Origin: JAUIKM01 sp964445695
GTDB taxonomy: Bacteria > Bacteroidota > Ignavibacteria > Kapaibacteriales > UBA7675
Assembly (NCBI GenBank): GCA_964445695.1
Contig: CAYULF010000005.1
Span: 248,001 to 312,000, forward strand
DNA: 64,000 nt
Direction: 5' to 3'
The position numbers and the translations under genes were made by a program. Positions 36,501 through 45,469 of this stretch are shown piece after piece (the stretch's first letter is position 1; each line of letters opens with the position of its first letter). The notes under the pieces were generated by a model that was not told the origin of the DNA, did no database searches, and saw only the letters and a list, made by a program, of their open reading frames with translations.

Positions 36501-37304
36501 ATGAACTCGATGAAACGCTTTGGTTTGATGCTGCTGGCACTTGTTTTTGCGACGGCTGGTGTTCATGCACAGGACGATGAGCTGGACAGTTTTGACTGGG
36601 AAGACGTGGAGGAGGATTTCGACAACACCGATCCTTACTACGCGGTGGCGGGCGGTTTTACCACTACGCTGCACTTCGGCAATTTTGACGACGTCTCGGG
36701 CATGCTGACGCAGGTTTTGCCGGATGAAGGCGATATCAGTTCGCCCATGGTCATGACGGGCTGGGAAGTCGTGCTCGCGCTCGGTTTTGTGGAAAACCTG
36801 CGCGTCGGCTATTCCTCGATGAGCGGCACGGATATTCACGAGGGCAGCGTGCAGATTACACCCGACGGTTCCGAACCTGTGACGGTGGATCGCCGCTTCC
36901 AGTACTCGATGGACTTCCAGGGGCCCGTGGTGGATTACGCGGTGCAGCTCTCCAACGATTTTGCCGTCCTGCCGGGCGTGGGGCTCTACTTCGGCACCAT
37001 GCAGATCAACGCTTCACAGAGCAGCGGCGATCGCAGCTTTGACGACGAATTCGATTTCGGCGCGGACAACTTAAACAGCCATCGCCTGCTGGAGGCTTCG
37101 CACATCAGCCTCGGCTTGAGCCTCGACATCGAGTACATCGTCACTGACTTTGCCATGATCCGCGTCAACGGCGGTTACATGCTTAACATGACGACGGGCG
37201 ACTGGGAAACAGACCGCATCGTCAGCCCCGTCAGCAACGCACCCGGCTTTGATACGTCCGGCCTGACGGTACAGGGCGGCATCTTTGTCGGTCTGTTTAA
37301 TTAA
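36501..37304 (+). CDS. Secreted / outer-membrane protein of unknown function
   Basis: 267 aa from the ATG at 36501, which has AGGATAGG a few bases upstream; an ATG three codons later is an alternative. A signal peptide (MNSMKRFGLMLLALVFA ... GVHAQ) precedes an acidic start (DDELDSFDWEDVEEDFD). The remainder is Gly-rich beta-strand sequence (VVLALGFVENLRVGYSSMSG, HISLGLSLDIEYIVTDFAMI) consistent with a small barrel. It follows the FadL-like gene by 88 bases. I do not recognise a named family. Confidence 0.75.
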   Translation: MNSMKRFGLMLLALVFATAGVHAQDDELDSFDWEDVEEDFDNTDPYYAVAGGFTTTLHFGNFDDVSGMLTQVLPDEGDISSPMVMTGWEVVLALGFVENLRVGYSSMSGTDIHEGSVQITPDGSEPVTVDRRFQYSMDFQGPVVDYAVQLSNDFAVLPGVGLYFGTMQINASQSSGDRSFDDEFDFGADNLNSHRLLEASHISLGLSLDIEYIVTDFAMIRVNGGYMLNMTTGDWETDRIVSPVSNAPGFDTSGLTVQGGIFVGLFN

Positions 37305-37341
37305 ACAAAATTTACGCCGTGTCGATATTCGGCCGGCGTAC

Positions 37342-37415
<74 letters not shown>

Positions 37416-37882
37416 CTGTTGTTTTTCTGCTTCCGGCGTACACCGCGCCCGCCTGTTCGTTTATTTTGGATCGTACTCGTAGACTTCTGGCCGGGCTTTA
37501 CTTCGTAGCCCTCGCATACCTTTTTTGTTTGTCGCTGTGTCGACAGTTTGACACCGCCGGGATGGAGCGCGGCGCAAAACTGTAGTTCGGTGGTAAGACG
37601 CCTGCACAGTTAAACTGCATGGAAGTTCCAGACTCTCTGATTGATGTATGAATCCGCGACCGCCGCACTTGATCTGCACTGCGGCAAATCCGTGAATTGC
37701 AGGTCGGCGCTGACACTTTTGCGTCCGATACCTGAAAACCATTTTTATCAGGTGGAGACCTGAAGAAAAACAACAGGCCGTTCCGGAAGCCCGGATACGG
37801 CCTGTTTAATGTTAAACACCTTGATCAGTGACGAGCCGGTCAGGCCAACGTCGGCTGATCAGTTGTTCGTCCGTATGTTCGT
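37416..37882. other. Gap between the tRNA and the WWGW genes
   Basis: 467 bases. The high-coordinate part holds the terminator of the minus-strand gene (37763-37806). A small hairpin ACCTGA...TCAGGT occurs near 37730-37752, and a tRNA-like but unfoldable stretch near 37570-37650. No protein gene seen. Confidence 0.5.
37763..37806 (-). terminator. Rho-independent terminator of the first WWGW gene
   Basis: Stem AACAGGCCGT / ACGGCCTGTT, extended inside by TCCGG / CCGGA, at 37772-37806. On the minus strand it is followed by GTTTTTCTTC. Confidence 0.92.
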
Positions 37883-38461
37883 TTAATACCACTCCCAAAG
37901 ATAGTCCATTCCGTTTTCCACGGTGACGTATGCTTCTTCGTAGTCAAAAGCGACGATCATGTCGAACTGCACTTCCGTCAGGTTGTGTATGTCGATGATT
38001 TCCTGACGCGTTTCACCACCCAGGTAAATGCCCCAGGCATTCAACTGTGCGGCTACGATTTCTTCCACAGTCAGATTGGGGTCTTCAGTATAACCTTGAT
38101 TGATGTAGAAGGCGGCGCTTTCGGACATTTCGTCAGGCTCGTAAAATACGTCGTTATTGTCCAGGGTTTGCACAAGGATGCCGACGTAGTTGTTGTTGCC
38201 GTCGTACTCCAGGCCATATGCGTCCGACAGCGGGTCGGTGAAGTCTGAATTGTCGATCGTGCCGCAGGCTTCCACGGCCGCGCTGCGCGCGCCGTCCTTG
38301 GTCGGCGACCAACCCGACTTGCTGCCGTCCTTGCATGTCCAGCCCCACCAGTCGGTATTGTCGCTCTGATGCAGGCGGTACTTTTTCTTCGCGTAAAGAT
38401 CCTGACCGGCGACGGCGATGCCGAGGACAGCAATTAAAACACAACATGTGATTCGAAACAT
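37883..38461 (-). CDS. Small secreted WWGW-motif protein 1
   Basis: 192 aa. ATG at 38461, preceded by GGAG six bases upstream; the ATG four codons earlier overlaps this site. A signal peptide ends near AVAGQDLYA. Shared with its neighbour are a tryptophan-rich motif DWWGWTCKDGSKSGW (about 37-51), a Cys in VEACG, YVGILVQTLDNNDVFYEPDE, and EEIVAAQLNAWGIYLGG, with an aromatic C-terminus (MDYLWEWY). The two conserved Cys are probably disulfide-linked after export. No T9SS sorting tail. I do not recognise the family; the tandem copy argues for a real, adaptable secreted product. Confidence 0.82.
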   Translation of the reverse strand: MFRITCCVLIAVLGIAVAGQDLYAKKKYRLHQSDNTDWWGWTCKDGSKSGWSPTKDGARSAAVEACGTIDNSDFTDPLSDAYGLEYDGNNNYVGILVQTLDNNDVFYEPDEMSESAAFYINQGYTEDPNLTVEEIVAAQLNAWGIYLGGETRQEIIDIHNLTEVQFDMIVAFDYEEAYVTVENGMDYLWEWY

Positions 38462-38631
38462 GGTAATCTCCATGAAATTAAACAGATGAATGGATTGTTA
38501 AACGGCAGTGTTTATGTGAGCGGAAAAAATGATCTCGCGTCGCCGGGAGCGGCGACTGATAATTTTTGTGCCCTGGAGCATTGGTGCTCGCGACATAGCC
38601 GCATGGCGGAAAACTGTGCGGCGGACTCAAG

Positions 38632-38662
38632 CAGGCCGACCCGAATATCCGGATGCGGCCTG
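38632..38662 (-). terminator. Terminator-like hairpin of the second WWGW gene
   Basis: Stem CAGGCCG / CGGCCTG with partially paired CCGAATATCCGG inside. It resembles the terminator after the sister gene in sequence, suggesting it was duplicated with the gene. The T-tract on the minus strand is poor. Confidence 0.6.
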
Positions 38663-38738
38663 TTGTGTGTTAAACATGTCTCTGCACGACTAACAAGAGG
38701 GGATTTAACAGGCTGTTTAAGCGGCCGGGGATCAGATA

Positions 38739-39311
38739 TTACCATTCCCAGACGTAGAGCGCCCCGCCTTCCACGGTAACGTAGCCTGTGTCGAAGTCCT
38801 GATCGACAATGCGCTGGAATTGTGCGGCCGTAAGGTTGTGATTTGACGACAGTTGCGCCTGCGTCGTGCCGCCCAGGTAGATGCCCCATGCCTGCAATTG
38901 AGCGGCCACGATTTCCGCGTCCGTCAGAGTGAGGTCGGTCGTCGAGCCGTCGAAGAGGTAGTTTGCCGCGCTCTCGCGGATTTCGGAGGCATCGTACAAC
39001 ACGTCCTCGTTTTCAAGTGTCTGCACCAGCACACCGGAATAGACGCCCAATTCATACTGCGTGCCGTAGACGCTGGAGCCGGGTTCCGTGTAGTTGGCGT
39101 TGAGTGAGCTGCCGCCGCAGGCATCCCTGGCGGCGTCTTTGGCTTCGGCTTTAGTGGCGGCCCAGCCGGAGGCGCTGCCGTCCTTGCATTCCCAGCCCCA
39201 CCAGCCGGTGGCGTCACTTTTGTTCAGTTTGAATTTGCGTGCTTGTACGTCCTGGGTGCTGAATACAACTGCAAAACAGGCAAGTACCAGAATACATGCG
39301 GATCGAAGCAT
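38739..39311 (-). CDS. Small secreted WWGW-motif protein 2
   Basis: 190 aa from the ATG at 39311, which has AGGAG eight bases upstream; earlier in-frame ATGs lack both. Signal peptide MLRSACILVLACFAVVFST ... VQA. Same layout as protein 1: GWWGWECKDGSASGW, ARDACGG, YSGVLVQTLENEDVLYDASE, AEIVAAQLQAWGIYLGG, ending LYVWEW. Roughly half of the residues look identical to protein 1, so this is an old tandem duplication. Function unknown. Divergent from fumC. Confidence 0.82.
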   Translation of the reverse strand: MLRSACILVLACFAVVFSTQDVQARKFKLNKSDATGWWGWECKDGSASGWAATKAEAKDAARDACGGSSLNANYTEPGSSVYGTQYELGVYSGVLVQTLENEDVLYDASEIRESAANYLFDGSTTDLTLTDAEIVAAQLQAWGIYLGGTTQAQLSSNHNLTAAQFQRIVDQDFDTGYVTVEGGALYVWEW

Positions 39312-39590
39312 GGGATAACTCCTGTGAGAGTAAGAGGGTAGTATGATCGGTTGAAATGGCAGTGTGGGTGCAAAACTACGTTGCAACGCGCTTGTGCCTC
39401 GCGGAAATGTGTACGGCATGGCGGCGTGGGTGTGCCTTGTTACGAATCGGTGAATTCCGCCGTGCCGTGCGGCGAGATAATTTCAGGACGACATGTTCGT
39501 TATACAGCGCGTCGTGCACGGCGGTGGAGGCCGCGGCGTGCGATTTCCGCCAGACAATCCGCTTTATTTCATTTTACCCGGACGGCCACG

Positions 39591-40982
39591 ATGCAACAAC
39601 GTATTGAACGCGATTCCATGGGAGAGATTCCCGTACCGGCACAGGTGTATTACGGCGCACAAACGGCGCGCTCGCTGATTCACTTTGCCATCGGTGAAGA
39701 AACGATGCCGCGCGAACTGATCCGCGCATTCGGAATTCTCAAAAAAAGCGCTGCACTGGTCAACGCCGAACTTGGCCTGCTCTCCGGTGAAAAACGCGAC
39801 CTGATTGTCAAGGCGGCCGACGATGTGATCGAGGGACGACTGCACGATCACTTTCCGCTGCGCGTATGGCAGACGGGTTCCGGCACACAGTCGAATATGA
39901 ACGTCAACGAAGTAATAGCCAACCGCGCGATTGAAATTGCGGGCGGCGAACTGGGGTCAAAAACACCGGTGCATCCCAACGACGATGTTAACAAGGCGCA
40001 GAGTTCCAACGACACCTTCCCGACGGCGATGCACATTGCCGCGGCCGAGTCCCTGGTGCACCGTCTGATTCCGGCGGTGTCGCACCTGCGCGACGCGCTG
40101 AGCTACAAGGCGGATCAGTTTAAGGACATCATCAAGAGCGGCCGCACGCACCTGATGGACGCGACGCCGCTGACGCTGGGGCAGGAGTTTTCCGGTTATG
40201 TACAACAGCTGGAAAACGCGGTTAACCGCATCAACGGCGTGCTGCCGGGGCTGTACGAACTGGCGCTGGGCGGCACGGCTGTGGGCACGGGGTTAAACAC
40301 GCATCCGGAGTTTGCACAGCGCGCCGCCGCGCAGATTGCCGCATTAACAAATTTGCCTTTTGTTTCCGCGCCCAACAAGTTTGAAGCGCTGGCCGCGCAC
40401 GACGCGATTGTGTTTGGCCACGGCGCACTGAAAACTCTGGCGGCTTCACTCATGAAAATCGCCAACGACATCCGCTGGATGGCGAGCGGCCCGCGCAACG
40501 GATTTGCGGAGATCACCATTCCGGCCAACGAGCCGGGGTCGTCGATCATGCCGGGCAAGGTCAATCCGACGCAGTCGGAGGCGATGACGATGGTGGCGGC
40601 GCAGGTGATGGGCAATGACGCGGCGATCAATGTTGCGGGCGCTTCCGGCAACTTTGAGCTTAACGTCTTCAAGCCGGTGATGATCTACAACTTCCTGCAG
40701 AGCGTGCGCCTGCTTTCGGACACGTGCACGATGTTCACGCAGTTCTGCGTTGACGGGATTGAGGCGAACCGCGAGCGCATCGACTTCTACCGCAACAACT
40801 CGCTGATGCTGGTGACGGCGCTGAATCCGCACATCGGCTACGACAACGCGGCTAAAATCGCCAAGTACGCCTACGAGCAGAACCTGAGCCTGAAAGAAGC
40901 AGCGGTTAAACTCGAGCTGCTGACGGAAGAACAATTCGACGAATACGTCAGACCTGAAGATATGATCGGTCCTCGCGCCTGA
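39591..40982 (+). CDS. fumC: Fumarate hydratase class II
   Basis: 463 aa, typical of FumC. The start at 39591 opens the conserved IERDSMGEIPVPA segment; the upstream open frame is noncoding. Hallmarks: SGRTHLMDATPLTLGQE, the substrate site QTGSGTQSNMNVNEV, HPNDDVNKAQSSND, and the fumarase/aspartase signature GSSIMPGKVNP. It hydrates fumarate to L-malate in the citric acid cycle, cytoplasmic homotetramer without iron-sulfur cluster. Monocistronic with its own terminator. No clear Shine-Dalgarno. Confidence 0.97.
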   Translation: MQQRIERDSMGEIPVPAQVYYGAQTARSLIHFAIGEETMPRELIRAFGILKKSAALVNAELGLLSGEKRDLIVKAADDVIEGRLHDHFPLRVWQTGSGTQSNMNVNEVIANRAIEIAGGELGSKTPVHPNDDVNKAQSSNDTFPTAMHIAAAESLVHRLIPAVSHLRDALSYKADQFKDIIKSGRTHLMDATPLTLGQEFSGYVQQLENAVNRINGVLPGLYELALGGTAVGTGLNTHPEFAQRAAAQIAALTNLPFVSAPNKFEALAAHDAIVFGHGALKTLAASLMKIANDIRWMASGPRNGFAEITIPANEPGSSIMPGKVNPTQSEAMTMVAAQVMGNDAAINVAGASGNFELNVFKPVMIYNFLQSVRLLSDTCTMFTQFCVDGIEANRERIDFYRNNSLMLVTALNPHIGYDNAAKIAKYAYEQNLSLKEAAVKLELLTEEQFDEYVRPEDMIGPRA

Positions 40983-41011
40983 GGCACATTGAGTCAATGT
41001 TTAAGTATGGA

Positions 41012-41054
41012 AAACCCGCCGCGGCTGTTTGCTGCGGCGGGTTTGTTGTTTTTA
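41012..41054 (+). terminator. Rho-independent terminator of fumC
   Basis: 11-bp stem AAACCCGCCGC / GCGGCGGGTTT followed by GTTGTTTTT, 30 bases past the fumC stop. Confidence 0.95.
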
Positions 41055-41316
41055 CGCGTGGCGGCTGCGGGAGAGCGTCTTGTGATTGTGTAAAGTGATG
41101 TGGGAAGCGAATAGCTGGAAAACAGGTACGGTGCTCCAACGAGCAAGGTCTGTTTCAGTTTCTCAAGCCGTACTTTGGTTGCCGGTCGTTGCTGTCGCTC
41201 GGTACTTAAACAGCGATGTCGGGGAGTTTTCGCATTCGTACTCAGCGGTTTGCAAATAAAGACTGCCTTGCCGCCGCCGAACTGTTAAGCCGGATGTTTG
41301 ATTGTCGCTTTAAACT

Positions 41317-41375
41317 CATTGACAAACAAAGGAAAAAACAAGCCGCAGAGTGAAACGACAAGCGGCGAAGTGCTC
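41317..41375 (-). repeat. Dispersed intergenic repeat, copy 4 (reverse orientation, diverged)
   Basis: ATTGACAAACAAAGG ... AACAAGCCGCAGAGTGAA ... GGCGAAGTGC, related to copies at 6061, 9097 and 15937. The most diverged of the four. Confidence 0.6.
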
Positions 41376-41460
41376 ATGCCCTCAGGTGAAAGTTTAAGTT
41401 TAAAGTATGCGGCGTGCGGTGAATTACATCTGTGTAAAATATCCTGCAGGGAGTGAGTGC

Positions 41461-41531
41461 GCCAAAAAATAAAACAACACAAGGCGATCACTGCAATAGC
41501 GCTCGCCCTGTGCTGTTCTGTACAAACCACT
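41461..41531 (-). ncRNA. Structured repeat element, copy 1 (candidate small RNA or terminator unit)
   Basis: On the minus strand it starts with the 20-mer AGTGGTTTGTACAGAACAGC (41531-41512). A hairpin follows with about 13 of 15 pairs (left arm AACAGCACAGGGCGA, right arm TCGCCTTGTGTTGTT), then a TTTATTTTTT tail. The 20-mer recurs perfectly at 41755-41774 in front of a different hairpin. Whether it is transcribed is unknown. Confidence 0.45.
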
Positions 41532-41540
41532 CTTTTTACG

Positions 41541-41575
41541 CGAATGGAACGGATCTTGCTCCGTGTGTCCATTCG
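41541..41575. repeat. Inverted repeat / hairpin
   Basis: CGAATGGA (41541) pairs with TCCATTCG (41568), with an inner CGGA / TCCG pair. Lies just upstream, in minus-strand terms, of structured element copy 1. Confidence 0.6.
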
Positions 41576-41702
41576 ACTCCAATTCCAAAGAAAACGTCTG
41601 CTGTTGGTTTCGTAGACTTTTGCACAACACCAGGAAGAAATCCGAGTTACAGAAAGCCGGAAAAATGTGTTGTGTGCGTTGATGCAGCAGCGGAAATGTT
41701 TA

Positions 41703-41774
41703 AAACAAAAAAACAACGCAGGGTTGAAACGTGGTGTTTCAAGAGCCCCCCTGCGCTGTTCTGTACAAACCACT
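41703..41774 (-). ncRNA. Structured repeat element, copy 2 (candidate small RNA or terminator unit)
   Basis: Same 20-mer as copy 1 (41774-41755 on the minus strand). The hairpin has an outer stem AACAGCGCAGG / CCTGCGTTGTT and an inner stem CTTGAAAC / GTTTCAA, followed by TTTTTTTGTTTT. Loop and inner stem are unrelated to copy 1, while the outer stem and lead sequence are conserved, a pattern of structure-preserving divergence. Confidence 0.45.
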
Positions 41775-41870
41775 ATACTACGGAGTTATCGCTTCGGGAA
41801 CATTGACACAGGCAATTGATGAAAGTCTCAGGCAAATGTGAATTTTATTGAAAAAAATTTCGTTGGGCCT

Positions 41871-41903
41871 CAAACAAAAAAAGGCCGCCCAAATGGACGG
41901 CCT
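41871..41903 (-). terminator. Rho-independent terminator of nrdJ
   Basis: On the minus strand, AGGCCGTCC-ATTT-GGGCGGCCT followed by TTTTTTGTTTG, about 36 bases past the stop at 41939. Confidence 0.9.
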
Positions 41904-41938
41904 ATTTGCTGAATTGTCGTTGTACCGCTGAAGCGCGA

Positions 41939-44900
41939 TTACGAACATCCGCTCGTGCTGCCGCAGTCCTCACAGACGGTGCAGGAGCCGTTGCGTTTGA
42001 CGCGCATCGAGTTGCAGTTCAGGCACTGCTCGCCGGTGTAGCCTTTGCTGCGCGCTTCCATAATTTTGACTTCCTCCGTCAGTCGCGCCGTTTCCGCGCC
42101 GTTGCCGTTGGATTTTACGCCGTTGCCGAGCCCGAGCGTGCCCATCAGTGAGCCGATCGGCTGGATGTCGTCGTCGTCCTTGCGCGCCTGGGGCGTCGAT
42201 CCCGGATTGTTGCTGCGCTTGCCGCCGCCGTTCTCTTTATCGTCCTCTCCTTCGCCTTTGGCGGGCAGTTCGTCCACGGCGTTGACGTGTACGAAGTCGG
42301 TGCGCTTGAGGTAGTCGTAACCGACGGAGCGGAAGATGTAGTCGAGCACCGACGTGCAGTTTTTAATGGCTTCGTGGCCCTCGACGAGGCCGGCGGGCTC
42401 AAAACGCGTGAAGGTGAACGAGTCGACGAGTTCTTCCAGCGGCATGCCGTACTGCAGCGCCTTGGAGGCCAACACCGCAAAGCAGTTCATCAGACCTTTG
42501 AAGGACGCGCCTTCTTTGTACATGTCGATGAAAATCTCGCCGACGGAGCCGTCTTCGTATTCACCGGTACGGAAGTAGACTTTGTGTCCGCCGATGACGG
42601 CCTCGCGCGCATAACCGCGGCGTTTTTTCGGCAGGCGACGGCGTTCCGTGCGATGGTACACGCGCTCGATGATTTTCTTCTGGACTTCCTGCGGGTGCAC
42701 GTCTTCGTACGCTTCTTCTTCCGCGCCGAGCAGGAAGAGCTCGTCCAGCTCGCCGGTCATGGAAGAGTTGAGCGGCTGCGACAGTTTGGAGCCGTCGCGG
42801 TAGAGCGCAATCGCCTTGGTCATCATTTCCCAGGCCTGCTGGTAGATGTCGGCAACTTCCGCCACGGTCGACTCATTCGGCATGTTGACCGTTTTGGAGA
42901 TGGCGCCGGAGATGAAGGGCTGCACGGCGGCCATCATGCTGACGTGCGCCAGCGGTTTGATGAAACGTTTGCCGTTGCGGCCGCATTTGTTGGCGCAGTC
43001 GAAGATCGGCAGGTGCTCGTCCTTCAGGTGCGGCGCACCTTCCAGCGTCATCGTGCCGCAGATATAGTCGTTGGCTTCGTCGATATCGGCCGTGGAATAA
43101 CCCAGGCCCGTGAGCATGTCAAAGGTCGGATCGTTCAGTTCTTCGTCGCTGAAACCCAGGTCGCGGCAGAAGCTTTCGCCCAGCGACCATTTGTTGAAGG
43201 CAAAACGCACGTCGAAGACATTGTCGAGCTGCTGCTCGATGACGTCGATTTTTTCGGGCGTAAAACCTTTGTCTTTCAGCGAGACCTGATTAATGTGCGG
43301 GCAGCCCACCAGCGTGCCGCGGCCTTTGCAGAATTTCTCGATGTCTTCAATCTGTTGGTCGCTGTAGTCCAGGTTGAGCAGCGCCTGATGCACGGACTGA
43401 TTGACGATTTTGAAGTAGCCGCCGCCCGCCAGTTTTTTGAACTTGACGATGGCGAAGTCCGGCTCGATACCGGTCGTGTCGCAGTCCATCACGAGGCCGA
43501 TCGTTCCCGTCGGAGCGATCACGCTGACCTGCGCATTGCGATAACCATGTTTTTCACCGAGGTCGAGGGCTCGATCCCATGCGGCACGTGCGGCGACCAC
43601 CAGGTTTTCCGGACAGTAAGCCGGGCTGATGCCTTTCGGCGTGATTGTCAGGTGCTCGTACTCATGCGTCAGGCCGTTGTAAGCGGCGCGGCGGTGGTTG
43701 CGCATCACGCGCAGCATTTCATCGCTGTTGTTTTTGTATTTGGGGAAAGCGCCCAGCTCGCCCGCCATTTCGGCGGACGTGGCGTAGGATTCGCCCGTCA
43801 TGATGGCGCTGATAGCGCCGGCGATGGCCAGACCTTCGTCCGAATCGTAGGGAATGCCCTTGGTCATCAGGATCGTGCCGAGGTTGGCAAAACCGAGACC
43901 CAGCGTGCGGAACTGATAGCTCAGTTGCGCGATCTTTTTGGACGGGAATTGCGCCATCAGCACCGAGATTTCCAGCACCATCGTCCAGAGGCGCACGGCG
44001 TGACGGAAGTCTTCGACTTTGAATTCGCCCGTTTCGCGGTTGAGGAACTTGACCAGGTTGAGGCTGGCCAGGTTGCAGGCCGTGTCGTCCAGGAACATGT
44101 ACTCGGAGCAGGGGTTGCTGCCGTTGATGCGGCCGTCGTTGGGGCAGGTGTGCCACTCGTTGATGGTCGTATCGAATTGCAGGCCCGGGTCGGCGCTTTT
44201 CCAGGCGCAGAGCGTGATTTTGCGCCACAGGTCGCGGGCATTCACGACCGTGGTTTTTTCGCGGTTCGTGCGCCAGCGCAGTTTCCAGGGTTCGTCGTTG
44301 AGCACCGCTTTCATGAAGTCGTTGGTCACGCGCACGGAGTTGTTGGAGTTCTGGCCGCTGACGGTCACGTAGGCGTCCGACTCGTAGTGCGTGTCGAATT
44401 CACGCAGATCCAGGTCGGTGAAACCCTGCTCGACGAGCGAGAGCGAGCGCAGCACGTAGGACGTGGGCACGCCGTTGTCGATCGCTTTTTTGGCGAGGCC
44501 GGCCAGCTTGAGGTTCTGGTGCATGTCATGGCCATTTTCAATGGCTTCGTCGACGATGGCTTGCAGCAGCTTGCGGTTGATGCGCGAGCCGGCAACGAGC
44601 GAGGCGACTTTTTCTTCTTCGCGCGCTTTCCACTCGATGAATTTTTCGATGTCGGGGTGATCGATGTCGACAATCACCATTTTAGCGGCGCGGCGCGTGG
44701 TTCCGCCGGATTTGACGGCGCCGGCGGCGCGGTCGTAGATTTTCAGGAAGCTCATCAGGCCGGAGGAAATGCCGCCGCCTGAGAGCGGTTCGCCTTCGCC
44801 GCGCAGCTCGGAGAAGTTCGAGCCGGTGCCGCTGCCGTATTTGAAGATGCGCGCCTCGCGCGTGGCCAGGTCGAAAATCCCGCCTTCGTTGACCAGGTCG

Positions 44901-45469
44901 TCGTTGACGGACTGGATGAAACAGGCGTGCGGCTGCGGGTGGGTGTAGGCGTCCGCCGAACGCTGCAGTTTGCCGGATTTGGCGTCCACATAATAGTGGC
45001 CCTGCGCTTTACCGGTGATGCCGTAGGCGTAGTTGAGCCCGGTGTTGAACCACTGCGGCGAGTTCGGCGCCGCCATCTGGTTCATCAGCATGTAGGCGAT
45101 TTCATCGTGGAAAACCTGCGCGTCGTCGGCGCTGTTGAAATAGCCGTGCTCTTCACCCCAGTGACGCCAGCATCCCGCCAGACGTTCAACGACCTGTCGC
45201 AGCGAGGATTCCGAGCCGGTTTTCGGAGTGCCGTCCTCGTTGAGCAGCGCTTTGCCGTTTTTGTCTTTCAGGGGAACGCCCGCTTTGCGGAAGTACTTTT
45301 GCGCCAGAATGTCCGTCGCCATCTGGGACCACTGCTTGGGTACCTCGATGTCATTCATCTCAAAGACAGGCGATCCGTCCGTATTGCGCAGCACGGACGA
45401 GCGCGTTGTGTATTCAAACTGATCAAAAGGACTGGCTCCGTCCTTTGTAAATCGGCGAGAAATCTGCAT
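41939..45469 (-). CDS. nrdJ: Adenosylcobalamin-dependent (class II) ribonucleoside-diphosphate reductase
   Basis: 1176 aa. ATG at 45469 with GGAG eight bases upstream. Class II signature in the catalytic domain: NPCSEYMFLDDTACNLASLN (about 455-474), with the active-site Cys and Glu, preceded by GGTTRRAAKMV and followed by ISPAYCPEN and PTGTIGLVMDCDTTG. A C-terminal Cys-rich tail (CLNCNSMRVKRNG, CTVCEDCGS) matches the metal-binding, redox tail of NrdJ. It reduces ribonucleotides to deoxyribonucleotides using a B12-generated radical, independent of oxygen. No small subunit is needed or seen. Long upstream region with a possible NrdR box; no cobalamin riboswitch found. Confidence 0.95.
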   Translation of the reverse strand: MQISRRFTKDGASPFDQFEYTTRSSVLRNTDGSPVFEMNDIEVPKQWSQMATDILAQKYFRKAGVPLKDKNGKALLNEDGTPKTGSESSLRQVVERLAGCWRHWGEEHGYFNSADDAQVFHDEIAYMLMNQMAAPNSPQWFNTGLNYAYGITGKAQGHYYVDAKSGKLQRSADAYTHPQPHACFIQSVNDDLVNEGGIFDLATREARIFKYGSGTGSNFSELRGEGEPLSGGGISSGLMSFLKIYDRAAGAVKSGGTTRRAAKMVIVDIDHPDIEKFIEWKAREEEKVASLVAGSRINRKLLQAIVDEAIENGHDMHQNLKLAGLAKKAIDNGVPTSYVLRSLSLVEQGFTDLDLREFDTHYESDAYVTVSGQNSNNSVRVTNDFMKAVLNDEPWKLRWRTNREKTTVVNARDLWRKITLCAWKSADPGLQFDTTINEWHTCPNDGRINGSNPCSEYMFLDDTACNLASLNLVKFLNRETGEFKVEDFRHAVRLWTMVLEISVLMAQFPSKKIAQLSYQFRTLGLGFANLGTILMTKGIPYDSDEGLAIAGAISAIMTGESYATSAEMAGELGAFPKYKNNSDEMLRVMRNHRRAAYNGLTHEYEHLTITPKGISPAYCPENLVVAARAAWDRALDLGEKHGYRNAQVSVIAPTGTIGLVMDCDTTGIEPDFAIVKFKKLAGGGYFKIVNQSVHQALLNLDYSDQQIEDIEKFCKGRGTLVGCPHINQVSLKDKGFTPEKIDVIEQQLDNVFDVRFAFNKWSLGESFCRDLGFSDEELNDPTFDMLTGLGYSTADIDEANDYICGTMTLEGAPHLKDEHLPIFDCANKCGRNGKRFIKPLAHVSMMAAVQPFISGAISKTVNMPNESTVAEVADIYQQAWEMMTKAIALYRDGSKLSQPLNSSMTGELDELFLLGAEEEAYEDVHPQEVQKKIIERVYHRTERRRLPKKRRGYAREAVIGGHKVYFRTGEYEDGSVGEIFIDMYKEGASFKGLMNCFAVLASKALQYGMPLEELVDSFTFTRFEPAGLVEGHEAIKNCTSVLDYIFRSVGYDYLKRTDFVHVNAVDELPAKGEGEDDKENGGGKRSNNPGSTPQARKDDDDIQPIGSLMGTLGLGNGVKSNGNGAETARLTEEVKIMEARSKGYTGEQCLNCNSMRVKRNGSCTVCEDCGSTSGCS

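Larger units (their letters stand above)
40983..41938. other. Long noncoding region with repeated structured elements
   Basis: About 950 bases between fumC and nrdJ. In order it contains the fumC terminator (41012-41054), dispersed repeat copy 4 (41317-41375), a structured element (41461-41531), a second hairpin (41541-41575), a second copy of the structured element (41703-41774), and the nrdJ terminator (41871-41903). No protein gene is supported. Confidence 0.7.

Noticed and set aside
37568..37650. tRNA-like stretch (TAGTTCGGTGGTAAGACGCC followed by a GTTAA loop and a GTTCC segment)
   Set aside because: The D-arm looks plausible but the acceptor ends do not pair, the anticodon stem is displaced and position 33 is not T. 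At best an old remnant; not annotated.
42287..44782. Long plus-strand open frame opposite nrdJ
   Set aside because: Antisense of a highly conserved enzyme; composition-driven shadow in GC-rich DNA with no recognisable motif. A similar frame opposite pyk (46253-47683) was rejected for the same reason.
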